Notes under the pieces: generated by a model
Databases searched by the model: none
What the model saw: only the letters and a program-made list of their open reading frames with translations
What the model was told of the DNA's origin: nothing
Shown here: piece after piece, positions 20,647-29,625 of the stretch
How the letters are laid out: each line of letters begins with the position of its first letter
Position numbering within the stretch: position 1 is the stretch's first letter
Position numbers and translations under genes: made by a program
Origin: Halospeciosus flavus
Lineage (GTDB): Archaea > Halobacteriota > Halobacteria > Halobacteriales > Halobacteriaceae
Assembly: GCF_029814175.1 (NCBI RefSeq)
Contig: NZ_CP122312.1
Span: forward strand, 124,001 to 188,000
Direction: 5' to 3'
DNA: 64,000 nt

Positions 20647-22296
20647 CTACTCGCCGGGCGTGTACGGCAGGTCGGGGTCCTCGATGTCTTCGCGGAGTTG
20701 CTTCTTGTCGAACTTCCCGGTCGCGGTCTTGGGCACCTCCTCGATGAACAGGACGTTGTCCGGGAGCCACCACTTCGGGTAGTCGTCTGCGAGGAACTCG
20801 CGGAGGTCCTCGGCGTCGACGTCGGTCCCCTCCTTGCGGACGACGCAGGCGAGGGGGCGCTCCTGCCAGCGCTCGTGGGAGACGGAGACGACGGCCGCCT
20901 CGACGACGTCCTCGTGACCCATGAGTTCGTTCTCCAGTTCGATGCTGGAGATCCACTCGCCACCGGACTTGATGACGTCCTTCGCGCGGTCGACGATCTC
21001 GATGTAGCCGTTCTCGTCGACGGTCACGACGTCGCCGGTCTTCAGCCACCGCCCGCCCTCGTCGTCCTCGAAGTCGGTCTCGTTGGCCTCGGGGCGCTCG
21101 AAGTACTCGTCGACGACGGTCGGTCCGCGGACGTAGAGTTCGCCGAAGGACTCCCCGTCCCAGGGGACCTCCTCGCCGTCGTCGTCGACGACCTTCATCT
21201 CCAACCCCGGCGAGAGGAGTCCCTGCTTGCTCCGGACCTCGTAACTCTCGCCATCCCCGTCGAGGTCCATCGTCGACTTCGGCCGGGACATCGACCCGAT
21301 GCTCATCGTCTCGGTCATCCCCCAGGCGTGTTCCATCTTGACGCCGTACTCGTCCTCGAAGCGCCGCATCACCTGTCTTGGGGCGGCACTCCCGCCGACG
21401 ATGATGCGTTCGAGGCTACTCAGGTCGCCCCCGTGTTCGTCGAGGTAGTCGAGCAGGTCGATCCAGACCGTCGGGACCCCGGCGGTGAGGGTGACGCCCT
21501 CCTCCTCGATGAGGCGGACGAGGTCCTCGGAGTCGGGGGAGGGGCCGGGGAATACCGGTTTCGCACCGGCGAGCGTCACCGTGTAGGGGAACTCCCAGGC
21601 GTTGACGTGGAACATCGGGACGACCGGCATCACGACGTCGTCCTCGTCGACGTTCTGGGCCGCCGGCGTCGCGGCCATCATCGCGTGCGAGTAGATCATC
21701 TTCTGGGTGTACTCGACGCCCTTCGGCTTGCCCGTCGTCCCCGAGGTGTAACACATCCCCGCGGGTGCGTCCTCGTCGACGCCGGGCCACGAGTCGACCG
21801 GGTCGTGGTCGTCGAGGAGGGACTCGTACCCGTAGATCGGCAGGTCGGCGTCGGAGTCGGAGTCGGAGTCGGGAACCGCGTCTTCGTCGCCCATCACGAC
21901 GACGGCCTCGACGCTGTCGAAGGCGTCCCAGAGGCGCTCGACGGTGTCGACCGCGTCCGGGTCGACGAGCAACACGTCGTCGGCGGCGTCGGTGACGATG
22001 TGTTCGACGTGGTCGTCGTGGAGCAGGAGGTTGACTGTGTGGAGTTGGGCGCCCATCAGCGGCGCGGCGTAGTACGCCTCGAAGTGACGGTGGTGGTTCC
22101 ACCCGAGCGTCCCCACGCGGTCGCCGGACTCGACACCGAGGGCTTCGAGGGCGCTCGCGAGTCGGCGGACGCGTTCGCCGAACTCGCCGTACGTGTAACG
22201 GGTCTGACCTTGGTGTGTTCGCGAGACGACTTCTTTCTCCGGGAACAGGTTCGTCGCCCGCCAGAAGAACGGGCGGAGCGTGAGGTCGGTCGCCAT
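20647..22296 (-). CDS. Long-chain fatty-acid-CoA ligase (AlkK type)
   Basis: A 549-residue AMP-binding ligase of the AlkK/medium-to-long-chain type. Motifs include CYTSGTTGKPKGVEYTQ, the histidine-containing VPMFHVNAWEFPY, HAWGMTETMSIGS, LKTGDVVTVDENGY and the catalytic lysine in PKTATGKFDKKQL. An acidic SDSDSDSD loop near residue 145-150 is a lineage-specific insertion. An SDR gene lies 52 bp upstream on the same strand, making a probable two-gene fatty-acid operon. Upstream of the ATG the AT-rich region contains a TACTTATCG box. Confidence 0.88.
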   Translation of the reverse strand: MATDLTLRPFFWRATNLFPEKEVVSRTHQGQTRYTYGEFGERVRRLASALEALGVESGDRVGTLGWNHHRHFEAYYAAPLMGAQLHTVNLLLHDDHVEHIVTDAADDVLLVDPDAVDTVERLWDAFDSVEAVVVMGDEDAVPDSDSDSDADLPIYGYESLLDDHDPVDSWPGVDEDAPAGMCYTSGTTGKPKGVEYTQKMIYSHAMMAATPAAQNVDEDDVVMPVVPMFHVNAWEFPYTVTLAGAKPVFPGPSPDSEDLVRLIEEEGVTLTAGVPTVWIDLLDYLDEHGGDLSSLERIIVGGSAAPRQVMRRFEDEYGVKMEHAWGMTETMSIGSMSRPKSTMDLDGDGESYEVRSKQGLLSPGLEMKVVDDDGEEVPWDGESFGELYVRGPTVVDEYFERPEANETDFEDDEGGRWLKTGDVVTVDENGYIEIVDRAKDVIKSGGEWISSIELENELMGHEDVVEAAVVSVSHERWQERPLACVVRKEGTDVDAEDLREFLADDYPKWWLPDNVLFIEEVPKTATGKFDKKQLREDIEDPDLPYTPGE

Positions 22297-22348
22297 TACT
22301 TATCGTTGTAAACCTCTCCGACTTAACCGTGTGGGTCGATACCGACAC

Positions 22349-23122
22349 TTAGCGTGCGGTCCACCCGCCGTCGGCGGTCAGCACCGATCCGGTGACGTAG
22401 GAGGCGGCGTCGCTCGCGAGGAAGAGGGCGGGCCCGGCGACCTCCTCGGGGTCGGCGAACCGGTCGAGCGGCGTCCGGTCGAGGATGGAGTTCCGCAGGC
22501 GCTCGTTCTGCTCGACCTCCTCGACGAGTTCGGTGCTGACGTACCCCGGCGCGATGGCGTTCACGCGGACGTCGGGTGCCCAGTCGAGCGCCATGCTCTT
22601 CGTCAGTCCCACCAGTCCGTGTTTCGAGGCGACGTAGGGGTGCTGGCGCGGGAGGCCGACGAGTCCGCCGACGCTGGCGACGTTGACGAGGTTCCCGCCC
22701 CGCTCCTGGAGGTGGGGTGCGGCGTGTTTCGCACAGCGAAAGGCCCCGCGGAGGTTCACGTCGGTCGTGAAGTCGAAGTCCTCCGTCTCGACTCGTTCGG
22801 GCGGACCGAGCGCCCCGTCGGGGTTGACGCCCGCGTTGTTGACGACGACGTCGACGCCGCCGAGTTCGTCGACCGTCCGCTCGAAGACGCGCTCGACGTC
22901 GCCCTCGTCGGTGACGTCGACCGGTTGAACGAGGGAGTCGGCGCCCTCCTCGCGGACGGTCTCGACGGCCGCCTCGACGTCTGCTTCGGTACGCGAGACG
23001 GGGACGACGTCGGCGCCCGCCTGGGCGAACCCGCGGGAGATCGCCAACCCGATTCCCCGCGTCCCGCCGGTGACGACGGCGACACGGCCACTCAAGTCGA
23101 ACTGCGAGGGTACGTCAGACAT
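22349..23122 (-). CDS. SDR oxidoreductase (3-oxoacyl-reductase like)
   Basis: A 257-residue classical short-chain dehydrogenase. TGGTRGIG binds the cofactor (residues 18-25), NNAG follows near 90, and catalytic Ser and Tyr-x3-Lys appear in VNVASVGG and YVASKHG. The C-terminal SYVTGSVLTADGGW is typical of FabG-like members. It probably oxidises or reduces a 3-hydroxyacyl or related alcohol, working with the CoA ligase downstream and the enoyl-CoA hydratase gene transcribed divergently. The 75-bp divergent spacer contains TATTTAATTTT, TAATTTAG and GTTTTATTT boxes. Confidence 0.87.
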   Translation of the reverse strand: MSDVPSQFDLSGRVAVVTGGTRGIGLAISRGFAQAGADVVPVSRTEADVEAAVETVREEGADSLVQPVDVTDEGDVERVFERTVDELGGVDVVVNNAGVNPDGALGPPERVETEDFDFTTDVNLRGAFRCAKHAAPHLQERGGNLVNVASVGGLVGLPRQHPYVASKHGLVGLTKSMALDWAPDVRVNAIAPGYVSTELVEEVEQNERLRNSILDRTPLDRFADPEEVAGPALFLASDAASYVTGSVLTADGGWTAR

Positions 23123-23266
23123 GTACTCTGGTCGTGGGCGGCACCCTATTTAATTTTGTATCTAATTTAGCCGAGTTTTCGAACCGTCGTTAGCTCCGTG
23201 GCGAAGTTTTATTTCCTCCTCCCACGACGTGGGTGGCATGGAACGACCACACACGGAGGCCTCACG

Positions 23267-24064
23267 ATGAGCGGGGACGCAGTGTTGCTCGACGTCAGCG
23301 ACGGTGTCGCGACGCTCACCCTGAACGAACCCGACGCCCGGAACGCGCTCACGCGGGACATCTCGGCCGGTATCGTCGACGCCCTCGACGAAATCGAGGA
23401 GCGAGACGACGTCCGCGCGGTCGTCGTCGAGGGACGGGGCGGTGCCTTCTCCGCGGGCGGCGACATCAAGAAGATGCAAGAGCGACTGGAGGGCGACGTC
23501 CCACTCGAACAGACGGTGTACGAACTCGAACGCACCACGAGCGAGACCATCGCCCGCGTCGCGGCCTGCCCGTACCCGACCATCGCCAAGATCGACGGCC
23601 CCGCGGTCGGCGCCGGCGCGAACCTGGCTATCGCCTGCGACGTCCTCCTCGCGGCCGAGTCGGCGAGTATCGGCTTCGTCTTCCGACAGGTCGGCCTGAG
23701 CGTCGACGCCGGGACGTCCTACCTCCTCCCGCGTATCGTCGGCGAGAACGTCGCGAAGGAACTCGTCTTCACGGGCGAGATCCTCGACGCCGAGCGCGCC
23801 GCCGACCTCGGTCTCTTCAACCACGTCTACGCCGACGACGAGTTCGAGGCGGAGGCCGAACAGCTAGTCGAGCGTATCGCCGGCGGGCCGACCGTCGCCT
23901 TCCGCCACGCCAAGCGCCTCATCCGCGAGGGACTCGACAAGCCCCTCGACCGCGCGATGGCCGACGAGGCCACCGCCCAGGGCGTCGTCTTCGAGACCCA
24001 CGACCACCGCGAGGGGGTCGAGGCCTTCCTCGAAGGGCGCGAACCCGAGTTCGAGGGTCGATAA
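23267..24064 (+). CDS. Enoyl-CoA hydratase/isomerase family protein
   Basis: A 265-residue crotonase-fold enzyme. The CoA-binding and oxyanion region is AFSAGGDIKKM (near 60) and ACPYPTIAKIDGPAVGAGANLAIACDVLLAAESASIGFVF. The second catalytic glutamate of classical hydratases, expected in the region GLSVDAGTSYLLPRIVG, is Asp or absent, which leaves hydratase versus isomerase open. I chose ATG 23267, preceded by a GGAGG at 23255-23259. A frame continuing upstream to 23198 overlaps the GTTTTATTT promoter box. It most likely serves fatty-acid or aromatic-acid beta-oxidation. Confidence 0.87.
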   Translation: MSGDAVLLDVSDGVATLTLNEPDARNALTRDISAGIVDALDEIEERDDVRAVVVEGRGGAFSAGGDIKKMQERLEGDVPLEQTVYELERTTSETIARVAACPYPTIAKIDGPAVGAGANLAIACDVLLAAESASIGFVFRQVGLSVDAGTSYLLPRIVGENVAKELVFTGEILDAERAADLGLFNHVYADDEFEAEAEQLVERIAGGPTVAFRHAKRLIREGLDKPLDRAMADEATAQGVVFETHDHREGVEAFLEGREPEFEGR

Positions 24065-24148
24065 GGCGGCCGTCGTCGTCGGTGGTCGTGCGTCTACGTC
24101 GCCGTCGGCTACCGGTTCGGTTTTGCCGACCGGCGTCCAACCGCTCAC

Positions 24149-25126
24149 ATGACCGAACGCTGGCGGGTGTTGCTCCCACCGGCCCTCCACCCGGCGGGGC
24201 CCGACGTTCTCTCGGAGTTCGCCGACTGCACGGGTATCGACGAGTACGACTCGCGGGCCGACGCGCTGGCCGACCTCGACCGCTACGACGCCGCCGTCGT
24301 CCGCGTGACCGAGTTCGACGCCGAGACCATCGCCGACGCCGCGGCCGGACGGCTGAAAGTAATCTCGAAACACGGTGTCGGTCTCGACAACGTGGACGTC
24401 GAGGCCGCCTCGGCGAACGGCGTCGTCGTCTGTAACACGCCGGGCGCGAACGCACGCTCGGTCGCCGAACACACGATTCTCCTCCTCCTCGCCGTCCGGC
24501 GGAACCTCCCCGCGATGGACAGACACGTCCGCGAGGGTGGGTGGGACCGCTCGCAGTTCACCGGCCACGAGGTCGCGGGCGACACGCTCGGCGTCTACGG
24601 TCTCGGGAACATCGGCCGCGAGACGGCGACGCTGGCCCGCGGGATGGGGCTCTCGGTCCTCGCCTACGACCGGAGCGCGACGCCCGCCGAGGCACCCGAC
24701 GGGGTCGACCTCGTCGACGATTCGCTCGCGCTCTTCGAGCGCGCCGACGCGGTGAGTCTCCACGTTCCGCTGACCGCAGAGACGCGCGGACTCGTCTCGA
24801 CGCCGGAACTCCGCGCACTCGGTCCGGAGGGAGTCGTCGTCAACGTCGCGCGGGGCGGCGTGGTCGACGAGGACGCGCTCGTCGCCGCCCTCGACGCGGG
24901 CGAGGTGGGCGGCGCGGGTGTCGACGTCTTCGCGGACGAACCCCCGAGCGAGGACCACCCGCTCCTCGACCGCGACGACGTCGTCCTGTCGCCACACGCC
25001 GGCAGCGACACCGAGGCGGCGCTACGGCGGACGAGCGTGCGGGCCGCCCAGAACGTCCGGATGGTCTACGAGGGCGGACTCCCCGAGTCGACGGTCAACC
25101 GCGACGCCCTGGTCGGAGGAGAGTGA
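24149..25126 (+). CDS. D-2-hydroxyacid dehydrogenase
   Basis: A 325-residue NAD-dependent enzyme of the phosphoglycerate/formate dehydrogenase superfamily. The Rossmann motif VYGLGNIGRETA starts near residue 147. Catalytic residues appear as Arg in NVARGGVVDED, Glu in VFADEPPSEDHPL and His in VLSPHAGSDTEAA. There is no ACT domain, so it is not a classical regulated SerA and could act on 2-hydroxy or 2-oxo acids more broadly. A CGGTTTTGCC box about 30 nt before the ATG suggests a leaderless transcript. Confidence 0.87.
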   Translation: MTERWRVLLPPALHPAGPDVLSEFADCTGIDEYDSRADALADLDRYDAAVVRVTEFDAETIADAAAGRLKVISKHGVGLDNVDVEAASANGVVVCNTPGANARSVAEHTILLLLAVRRNLPAMDRHVREGGWDRSQFTGHEVAGDTLGVYGLGNIGRETATLARGMGLSVLAYDRSATPAEAPDGVDLVDDSLALFERADAVSLHVPLTAETRGLVSTPELRALGPEGVVVNVARGGVVDEDALVAALDAGEVGGAGVDVFADEPPSEDHPLLDRDDVVLSPHAGSDTEAALRRTSVRAAQNVRMVYEGGLPESTVNRDALVGGE

Positions 25127-25130
25127 GAGG

Positions 25131-26267
25131 TCAGTCGTCGGCGGGGGCCACGGTCGGCACGTCGACGTCCTCAGGGGCCTCGTCGTCGTCGAGGGTGGCG
25201 TCGGGGAGGAGTCGGTCCTCGAAGGAGAACTCGTCGAGTTCCTCGCCCTCGCGGACGCGTGCGGGCCAGTCGTGGTTGGCGAGCGCCGCCGTCCCCTGGG
25301 CGACGAGGTCGGCGTCGTCCTCGACGATGGCCGCGGCCGCGTCCTCGGGGTCGGCGAGGTTGCCGTTCGCGACGACGGGCGCGTCGGCGTACTCGGCGGC
25401 GAGTGCGGCGAGTGTCCGCCCCTCGTCGCCGAACGCGGGCGCGGTGATGTCCGGTTCGGTGACGTGGACGTAGTCCGCGCCGGCCTCGGAGACGGCCTCG
25501 AAGACGACCTCGGCTTGGTCCTCGCCTTCGGCCCACTCGTGTTCGTCGTCGTTGACCTTCGTCTGTGAGAGGCGGACGCCGACGACGAACTCTTCGGGCG
25601 TGCGCTCCTGGACGGCCTCGACGACCTCGCGGGTCAGGCGGACGCGGTTCTCGACCGACCCGCCGTACTCGTCGTCGCGCTGGTTCGTGTAGTCGGTGAG
25701 GAACTGGTCGAGGAGGTAGCCGTTGGCGCCGTGGACCTCGACGCCGTCGAACCCGGCGTCGACCGCGCGCTCGGCCGCGTCGGCGAAGCCCTCGATGGCC
25801 GCGTCGATCTCGTCTTTACTCGCGTGCTTCGGTGTCGGGAACTCGCCTTCGCCGCCGTAGATGGGGAGCTGTTCGCCCTTCGGCTGGACGGCGGAGGGTC
25901 CGAGCGTCTCGTCGGTGTAGCGGTTGCCCTGCGAGAGCGCGCCGGCGTGCATCAGTTGGGCGAAGATGGGTGCACCGTGCTCGTGGACGGCCTCGGTGAC
26001 TCTCTTCCACGACGCGGCCTGTGCCTCGGTGGCGAGGCCGGGTTGGTTGTCGTAGCCCTGGCTGTACGCGGTGTCCGGGTGCGTGCCCTCGGTGACGAGG
26101 AAGCCGAAGTCGCCGCGGGCGAAACTCGCGTAGTAGCGGGCCATCTGCTCGGTGGCGTGGCCCTCGTCGGTCGCGCTCGTCCGCGTCATCGGCGCGAGGC
26201 CAACGCGGTTGTCGAGCGTCAGTCCGTCGAGGTCGACGGTGTCGAAGAGGACGTCGGTGTCGGTCAC
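25131..26267 (-). CDS. NADH:flavin oxidoreductase (old yellow enzyme family)
   Basis: A 378-residue FMN-dependent TIM barrel. It opens with LDNRVGLAPMTRTSATDEG. Substrate-binding His and Asn are seen in VHGANGYLLDQFL, followed by TNQRDDEYGGSVENR, all hallmarks of the family. The likely reaction is reduction of activated C=C bonds in enoates or enones. The C-terminal extension is Asp/Glu rich and probably disordered. Its stop lies four bases from the convergent dehydrogenase stop at 25126. It would also suit xenobiotic or unsaturated-acid metabolism with the neighbouring hydratases. Confidence 0.87.
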   Translation of the reverse strand: MTDTDVLFDTVDLDGLTLDNRVGLAPMTRTSATDEGHATEQMARYYASFARGDFGFLVTEGTHPDTAYSQGYDNQPGLATEAQAASWKRVTEAVHEHGAPIFAQLMHAGALSQGNRYTDETLGPSAVQPKGEQLPIYGGEGEFPTPKHASKDEIDAAIEGFADAAERAVDAGFDGVEVHGANGYLLDQFLTDYTNQRDDEYGGSVENRVRLTREVVEAVQERTPEEFVVGVRLSQTKVNDDEHEWAEGEDQAEVVFEAVSEAGADYVHVTEPDITAPAFGDEGRTLAALAAEYADAPVVANGNLADPEDAAAAIVEDDADLVAQGTAALANHDWPARVREGEELDEFSFEDRLLPDATLDDDEAPEDVDVPTVAPADD

Positions 26268-26339
26268 ACCCGACGTAGGTCGCGCCCGGATAAAGGCGGC
26301 CGCGAACCCGCGAGACGGGCCGGGAAGCGTGGGACGCGA

Positions 26340-27446
26340 CTACACGCCGTACTCGGCGAGTACGTCGTCGGGGAGCGTCGCGCCGATTCCGGGGTCGGTC
26401 GGGACGGCCACCCGACCCGCGTCGTCGACGTCGAGGTCGGAGACGAGCAGCGACTCGTAGAGGTCGTAGCCGGTGACGTCGAACTCTAACCACTCGCAGG
26501 CGGGCGACGACGCCATCACCTGCATCGTCGCCGCGAGACCCACCCCCGAACTGAACGAGTGCGGCGAGACGGTCACGTCGAACGCCTCGCCGAGCGCGCA
26601 CACCTTCCGGAGTTCGGTGATTCCGCCACAGCGCATCACGTCGGGCATCGCGTAGTCGACGGCTCGCTCCTCGAACAGGTCGCGGAAGCTCCACTTCGTG
26701 TACGTGTTCTCGCCCGTCGCGACGGGCGTGTCGAGTTCCCGCCGGAGTTCGGCGAGTCCGTCGGTGTCGTAGGGCGAGAGAGGTTCCTCGTACCAGAAGA
26801 CGTCGTAGTCCGCGAGCATCCGGCCGACGCGAAGCGCCTCGGGGTAGTCGTAGCCGCAGTTCACGTCTACGAGGAGTTCCGCGTCGCCGATGGTCTCGCG
26901 CAGCGCAGCGACCCGCTCCTCGTCGGCGTCGAGGCCGCGGCCGAGGTGGGTCTTCACGGCGGGGAACCCCCGCTCGACGTAGCCAGCGGCGCGCTCGGCC
27001 ATCACTTCGGGGTCGTCGAAGAAGAGGTCGCTGGCGTACGCCTGGAGGCGGCCGTCGTCGGTCGTGTCGCCGCCGAGGAGCCGGTGGACCGGTTCGCCGT
27101 GGTACTTCCCCGCGACGTCCCACAGCGCGATGTCGACGCCGCTCGCTGCGGAGACCCCTTGCCCTTCGCGGTCCCAGTAGAGGTCCTCGGTGAGTAGCTC
27201 CTGCCACAGGCGCTCGACGTCGAGGGGGTCCTCGCCGACGAGCCGAGACCGGTACTTCTCCTCGACGATGGTCTCCACGATGGACGGCTCTGGGCCGACT
27301 CCCTCGCCGATTCCGGTGATGCCCGTGTCCGTCTCGACGAGGACGATGGCGGCCCCGCGCGACTCGATGGCCCGGTCGCGGGAGAGTCCGGCCGGTTCGT
27401 CCAGATCGAGTCCGAGACGCTCGACACGCACGTCGGTGATCTCCAT
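26340..27446 (-). CDS. Enolase superfamily, mandelate racemase/muconate-type enzyme
   Basis: A 368-residue acid-sugar dehydratase or racemase type. The catalytic lysine region reads FPAVKTHLG (K-T-H, not the common K-x-K). Metal ligands follow as Asp in LLVDVNCGYD, Glu in FWYEEPLS and Glu in VATGENTY, and a histidine in VSPHSFSSG could be the partner base. I chose ATG 27444-27446, which gives the normal MEITDVRVERL start; the open frame beyond it is Arg-rich and overlaps the next gene. The substrate is unknown. The mixture of dehydratase-like and racemase-like residues keeps both options open. Confidence 0.85.
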   Translation of the reverse strand: MEITDVRVERLGLDLDEPAGLSRDRAIESRGAAIVLVETDTGITGIGEGVGPEPSIVETIVEEKYRSRLVGEDPLDVERLWQELLTEDLYWDREGQGVSAASGVDIALWDVAGKYHGEPVHRLLGGDTTDDGRLQAYASDLFFDDPEVMAERAAGYVERGFPAVKTHLGRGLDADEERVAALRETIGDAELLVDVNCGYDYPEALRVGRMLADYDVFWYEEPLSPYDTDGLAELRRELDTPVATGENTYTKWSFRDLFEERAVDYAMPDVMRCGGITELRKVCALGEAFDVTVSPHSFSSGVGLAATMQVMASSPACEWLEFDVTGYDLYESLLVSDLDVDDAGRVAVPTDPGIGATLPDDVLAEYGV

Positions 27447-27487
27447 ACCGGTGGCTCGGGAGTTCGGGTGATAAAGATTGACACGCC

Positions 27488-29554
27488 TCACGTCCGCTGG
27501 CCGGTCTCGTCGAGTGCGCGACGGGCCGACCGACAGACCGTTTCGAGGGTCAGTTCCCCCGCGCTGGGGTAGACCGTCCCGTTCAGTCGGACGACGTACC
27601 CCTCCTCGAACAGGTCGACGACCTCGGCCGAGGTGAGTCCCATCGACTGAACGACCGACCCGCCGGTGAGGTAGTACCCGCCCTCGGCGAAGTCGGCCGC
27701 CGGCCGGAGCACCGACCCGAGTTCGAGTTGCTCGGTCACCTCCGTCCGGTAGGTCAGTCGGTGCCGGTCCGTCCCGACGGAGGTGAAGTCGAGCACCTCG
27801 GGGGTCGTCCCGCCGCTCCGACTGGTGACGGACCGAGTCGCGTCGCCGACGAGGCGGTGTGGCGTGTCGTCCGCCGCGAGTTCCGCCGCCCACGCCAGCG
27901 AGAACGCCGACCGGAGGTAGCCGGCTAGCCGTCCGACCGTCTCGTCGGGGACCGCGCCGTCGAAGACGACGGCCGCGGCCGCTCCGGACTCGACGAGGGA
28001 GACGGCCGCGTCGACGCCGTCTCCGCCGGCCCCGCCCGCTATCGAGACGACGGTCGTCTCCACCGAACCGAGGTCGGCCCAGGGGAGGACGCCGTCGGCA
28101 CAGACGAACCCTTCGTCGGTGACGTCGCCGCCGAAGTGGAGGAACTCGCTGGCCCCGAGCGCTCGCCGGAGGACCTCTCGTGTCGGTCGTGTCCGTCGTC
28201 GGCGCGTCGGCACGCCGTCCTCGTGACCGGTGTCGACGGCGTTACACACTCGGTCGTACGCGTCGACGGCGGCTTGTCCGACCCCGAAGAAGTCGAAGCG
28301 ACACTCGGCCGGAACCGACTGCTCGCGCCCCCGGAGGTTCTCGAAGGCGGCGGGGACGAGGCGAGTCTCGCCGACCGGCGGCGTCCGACCGGCGTAGGCC
28401 GTCACCGCCGTGTCGAGGGTCCGTCCCGGCTCGGCGGAGGCGTCCGCTCCGGTCGCGACGTGGACGCGCGACAGCGAGTCGAGCAGCGGCGGGACGACCG
28501 CGGCGTCCTCCAGTCGCGGGCGGAGGACGGCGGTCGTCGTCCACTTGGGGACGTGGGGTTCGAGGACGTCGAAGGGGACTTCGAGGTACTCCACGAGCTG
28601 TTCGCCGACGGAGCGCTCGTAGAGTTCGGGCGGGTAGAAGGGGAGGTGTGGGGCGACCTCGTCGTACTCGTAGCGCGGGAAGGAGTAGTAGCCGCCGACG
28701 CGGACGAGCGAGTCGAGGAGGAGACAGCGAGCGAGGAGTCGGTCGACGGATTCCTCCAGTGTCCGGCCGGGGCGACGGAGTGGTTCGGTGTAGCCGAGGT
28801 CGAGGCGGAGTTCGGCCTCCTCACCAGGGACGACGTCCGCACCGAGGTAGAAGGCGAGAGGCGCGACCCGATAGAGATCGGCGTACGTGGGCGGGACGGC
28901 GATGGTGACGCCTGTATCGGGTTTCTCGAGGACGTCGGGGACGTGGAGTTCCTCGCCGCGCTCGATGGCCGGGGGGTGGCCGCGGATAGTCGGCCACGAG
29001 CGCTCGCAGGACCACTCCTTGATCGACGACCCAAGGTACGAGAACGCGGTCGCCAGCGCTTCCGGATCGTCGGGGACGGTGATGGTCGCCTGCGGGCGTT
29101 CGTGGGGCGAGCGCGCGCCGACGAAGATCCGCGTCGGTTCGTCGAACTCCAGCCGTGGGGTGCTACCGAACTCGCCGAAAGTCGGGTGGACGCCGGTAAA
29201 CGACGCGTCCGGGACGAGGACGTACGCCTTCGGCGACGGCGAGAGTTCCACGTAGTAGGTCCCTCTCTCGAACGACCAGCGTTCGTCGGTGAGTTGACCG
29301 AGGTGTTCGCCCTGCTCGTCGCGGACGAACGTCGTGGCGTCCGTCGGGAGGACGAGTTCGCTCGTCGTGAACGAGACGGCGGCGTCCACCGGGAAGACGA
29401 ACCGGTCGGGCGACGCCGGTTCGAGCGAGACCGCCTCGGACGACCCGAGTGTGTACTCGTGGCCGCCGACTTCGTCTCGGAGGCGAAGCGTCGTCCCGGC
29501 GTCCGCCGTCGAGAACGCGACCAGCGAGTTCCCGACGTCGTCCACGTCCGTCAT
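27488..29554 (-). CDS. CHAT-like haloarchaeal protein lacking the catalytic dyad, paralogue A
   Basis: A 688-residue protein. Residues 1-165 form beta-rich modules, 171-335 a highly conserved central block shared with paralogue B, and about 465-570 a segment that fits the haloarchaeal CHAT-like (caspase-type) family: FLHFGGDVTDEGFVCADG, then a strand and the SLVESGAAAAVVF helix-strand pair. Where I recall the family having GH and NAC, this protein has GGD (Asp477) and AGG (Gly507), so both dyad residues are missing. A TATA-like TATAAGCC box (minus strand, near 29580-29588) gives it its own leaderless promoter. Function unknown. The CHAT assignment rests on pattern memory. Confidence 0.6.
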   Translation of the reverse strand: MTDVDDVGNSLVAFSTADAGTTLRLRDEVGGHEYTLGSSEAVSLEPASPDRFVFPVDAAVSFTTSELVLPTDATTFVRDEQGEHLGQLTDERWSFERGTYYVELSPSPKAYVLVPDASFTGVHPTFGEFGSTPRLEFDEPTRIFVGARSPHERPQATITVPDDPEALATAFSYLGSSIKEWSCERSWPTIRGHPPAIERGEELHVPDVLEKPDTGVTIAVPPTYADLYRVAPLAFYLGADVVPGEEAELRLDLGYTEPLRRPGRTLEESVDRLLARCLLLDSLVRVGGYYSFPRYEYDEVAPHLPFYPPELYERSVGEQLVEYLEVPFDVLEPHVPKWTTTAVLRPRLEDAAVVPPLLDSLSRVHVATGADASAEPGRTLDTAVTAYAGRTPPVGETRLVPAAFENLRGREQSVPAECRFDFFGVGQAAVDAYDRVCNAVDTGHEDGVPTRRRRTRPTREVLRRALGASEFLHFGGDVTDEGFVCADGVLPWADLGSVETTVVSIAGGAGGDGVDAAVSLVESGAAAAVVFDGAVPDETVGRLAGYLRSAFSLAWAAELAADDTPHRLVGDATRSVTSRSGGTTPEVLDFTSVGTDRHRLTYRTEVTEQLELGSVLRPAADFAEGGYYLTGGSVVQSMGLTSAEVVDLFEEGYVVRLNGTVYPSAGELTLETVCRSARRALDETGQRT
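28557..29043. repeat. Long repeat, copy A (shared with 30701-31187)
   Basis: About 486 bp inside paralogue A align without gaps to 30701-31187 at roughly 90% identity by eye (about 40 differences). Many synonymous sites are identical, while the flanking parts of the two genes are far more divergent. This suggests recent gene conversion. Confidence 0.8.
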
Positions 29555-29625
29555 CGTTGGGCGACCAGTAGTGTGTCGACTGGCTTATACCCCGCGCCGA
29601 GCGGGAGTCGTCGGACGCGGTCGGG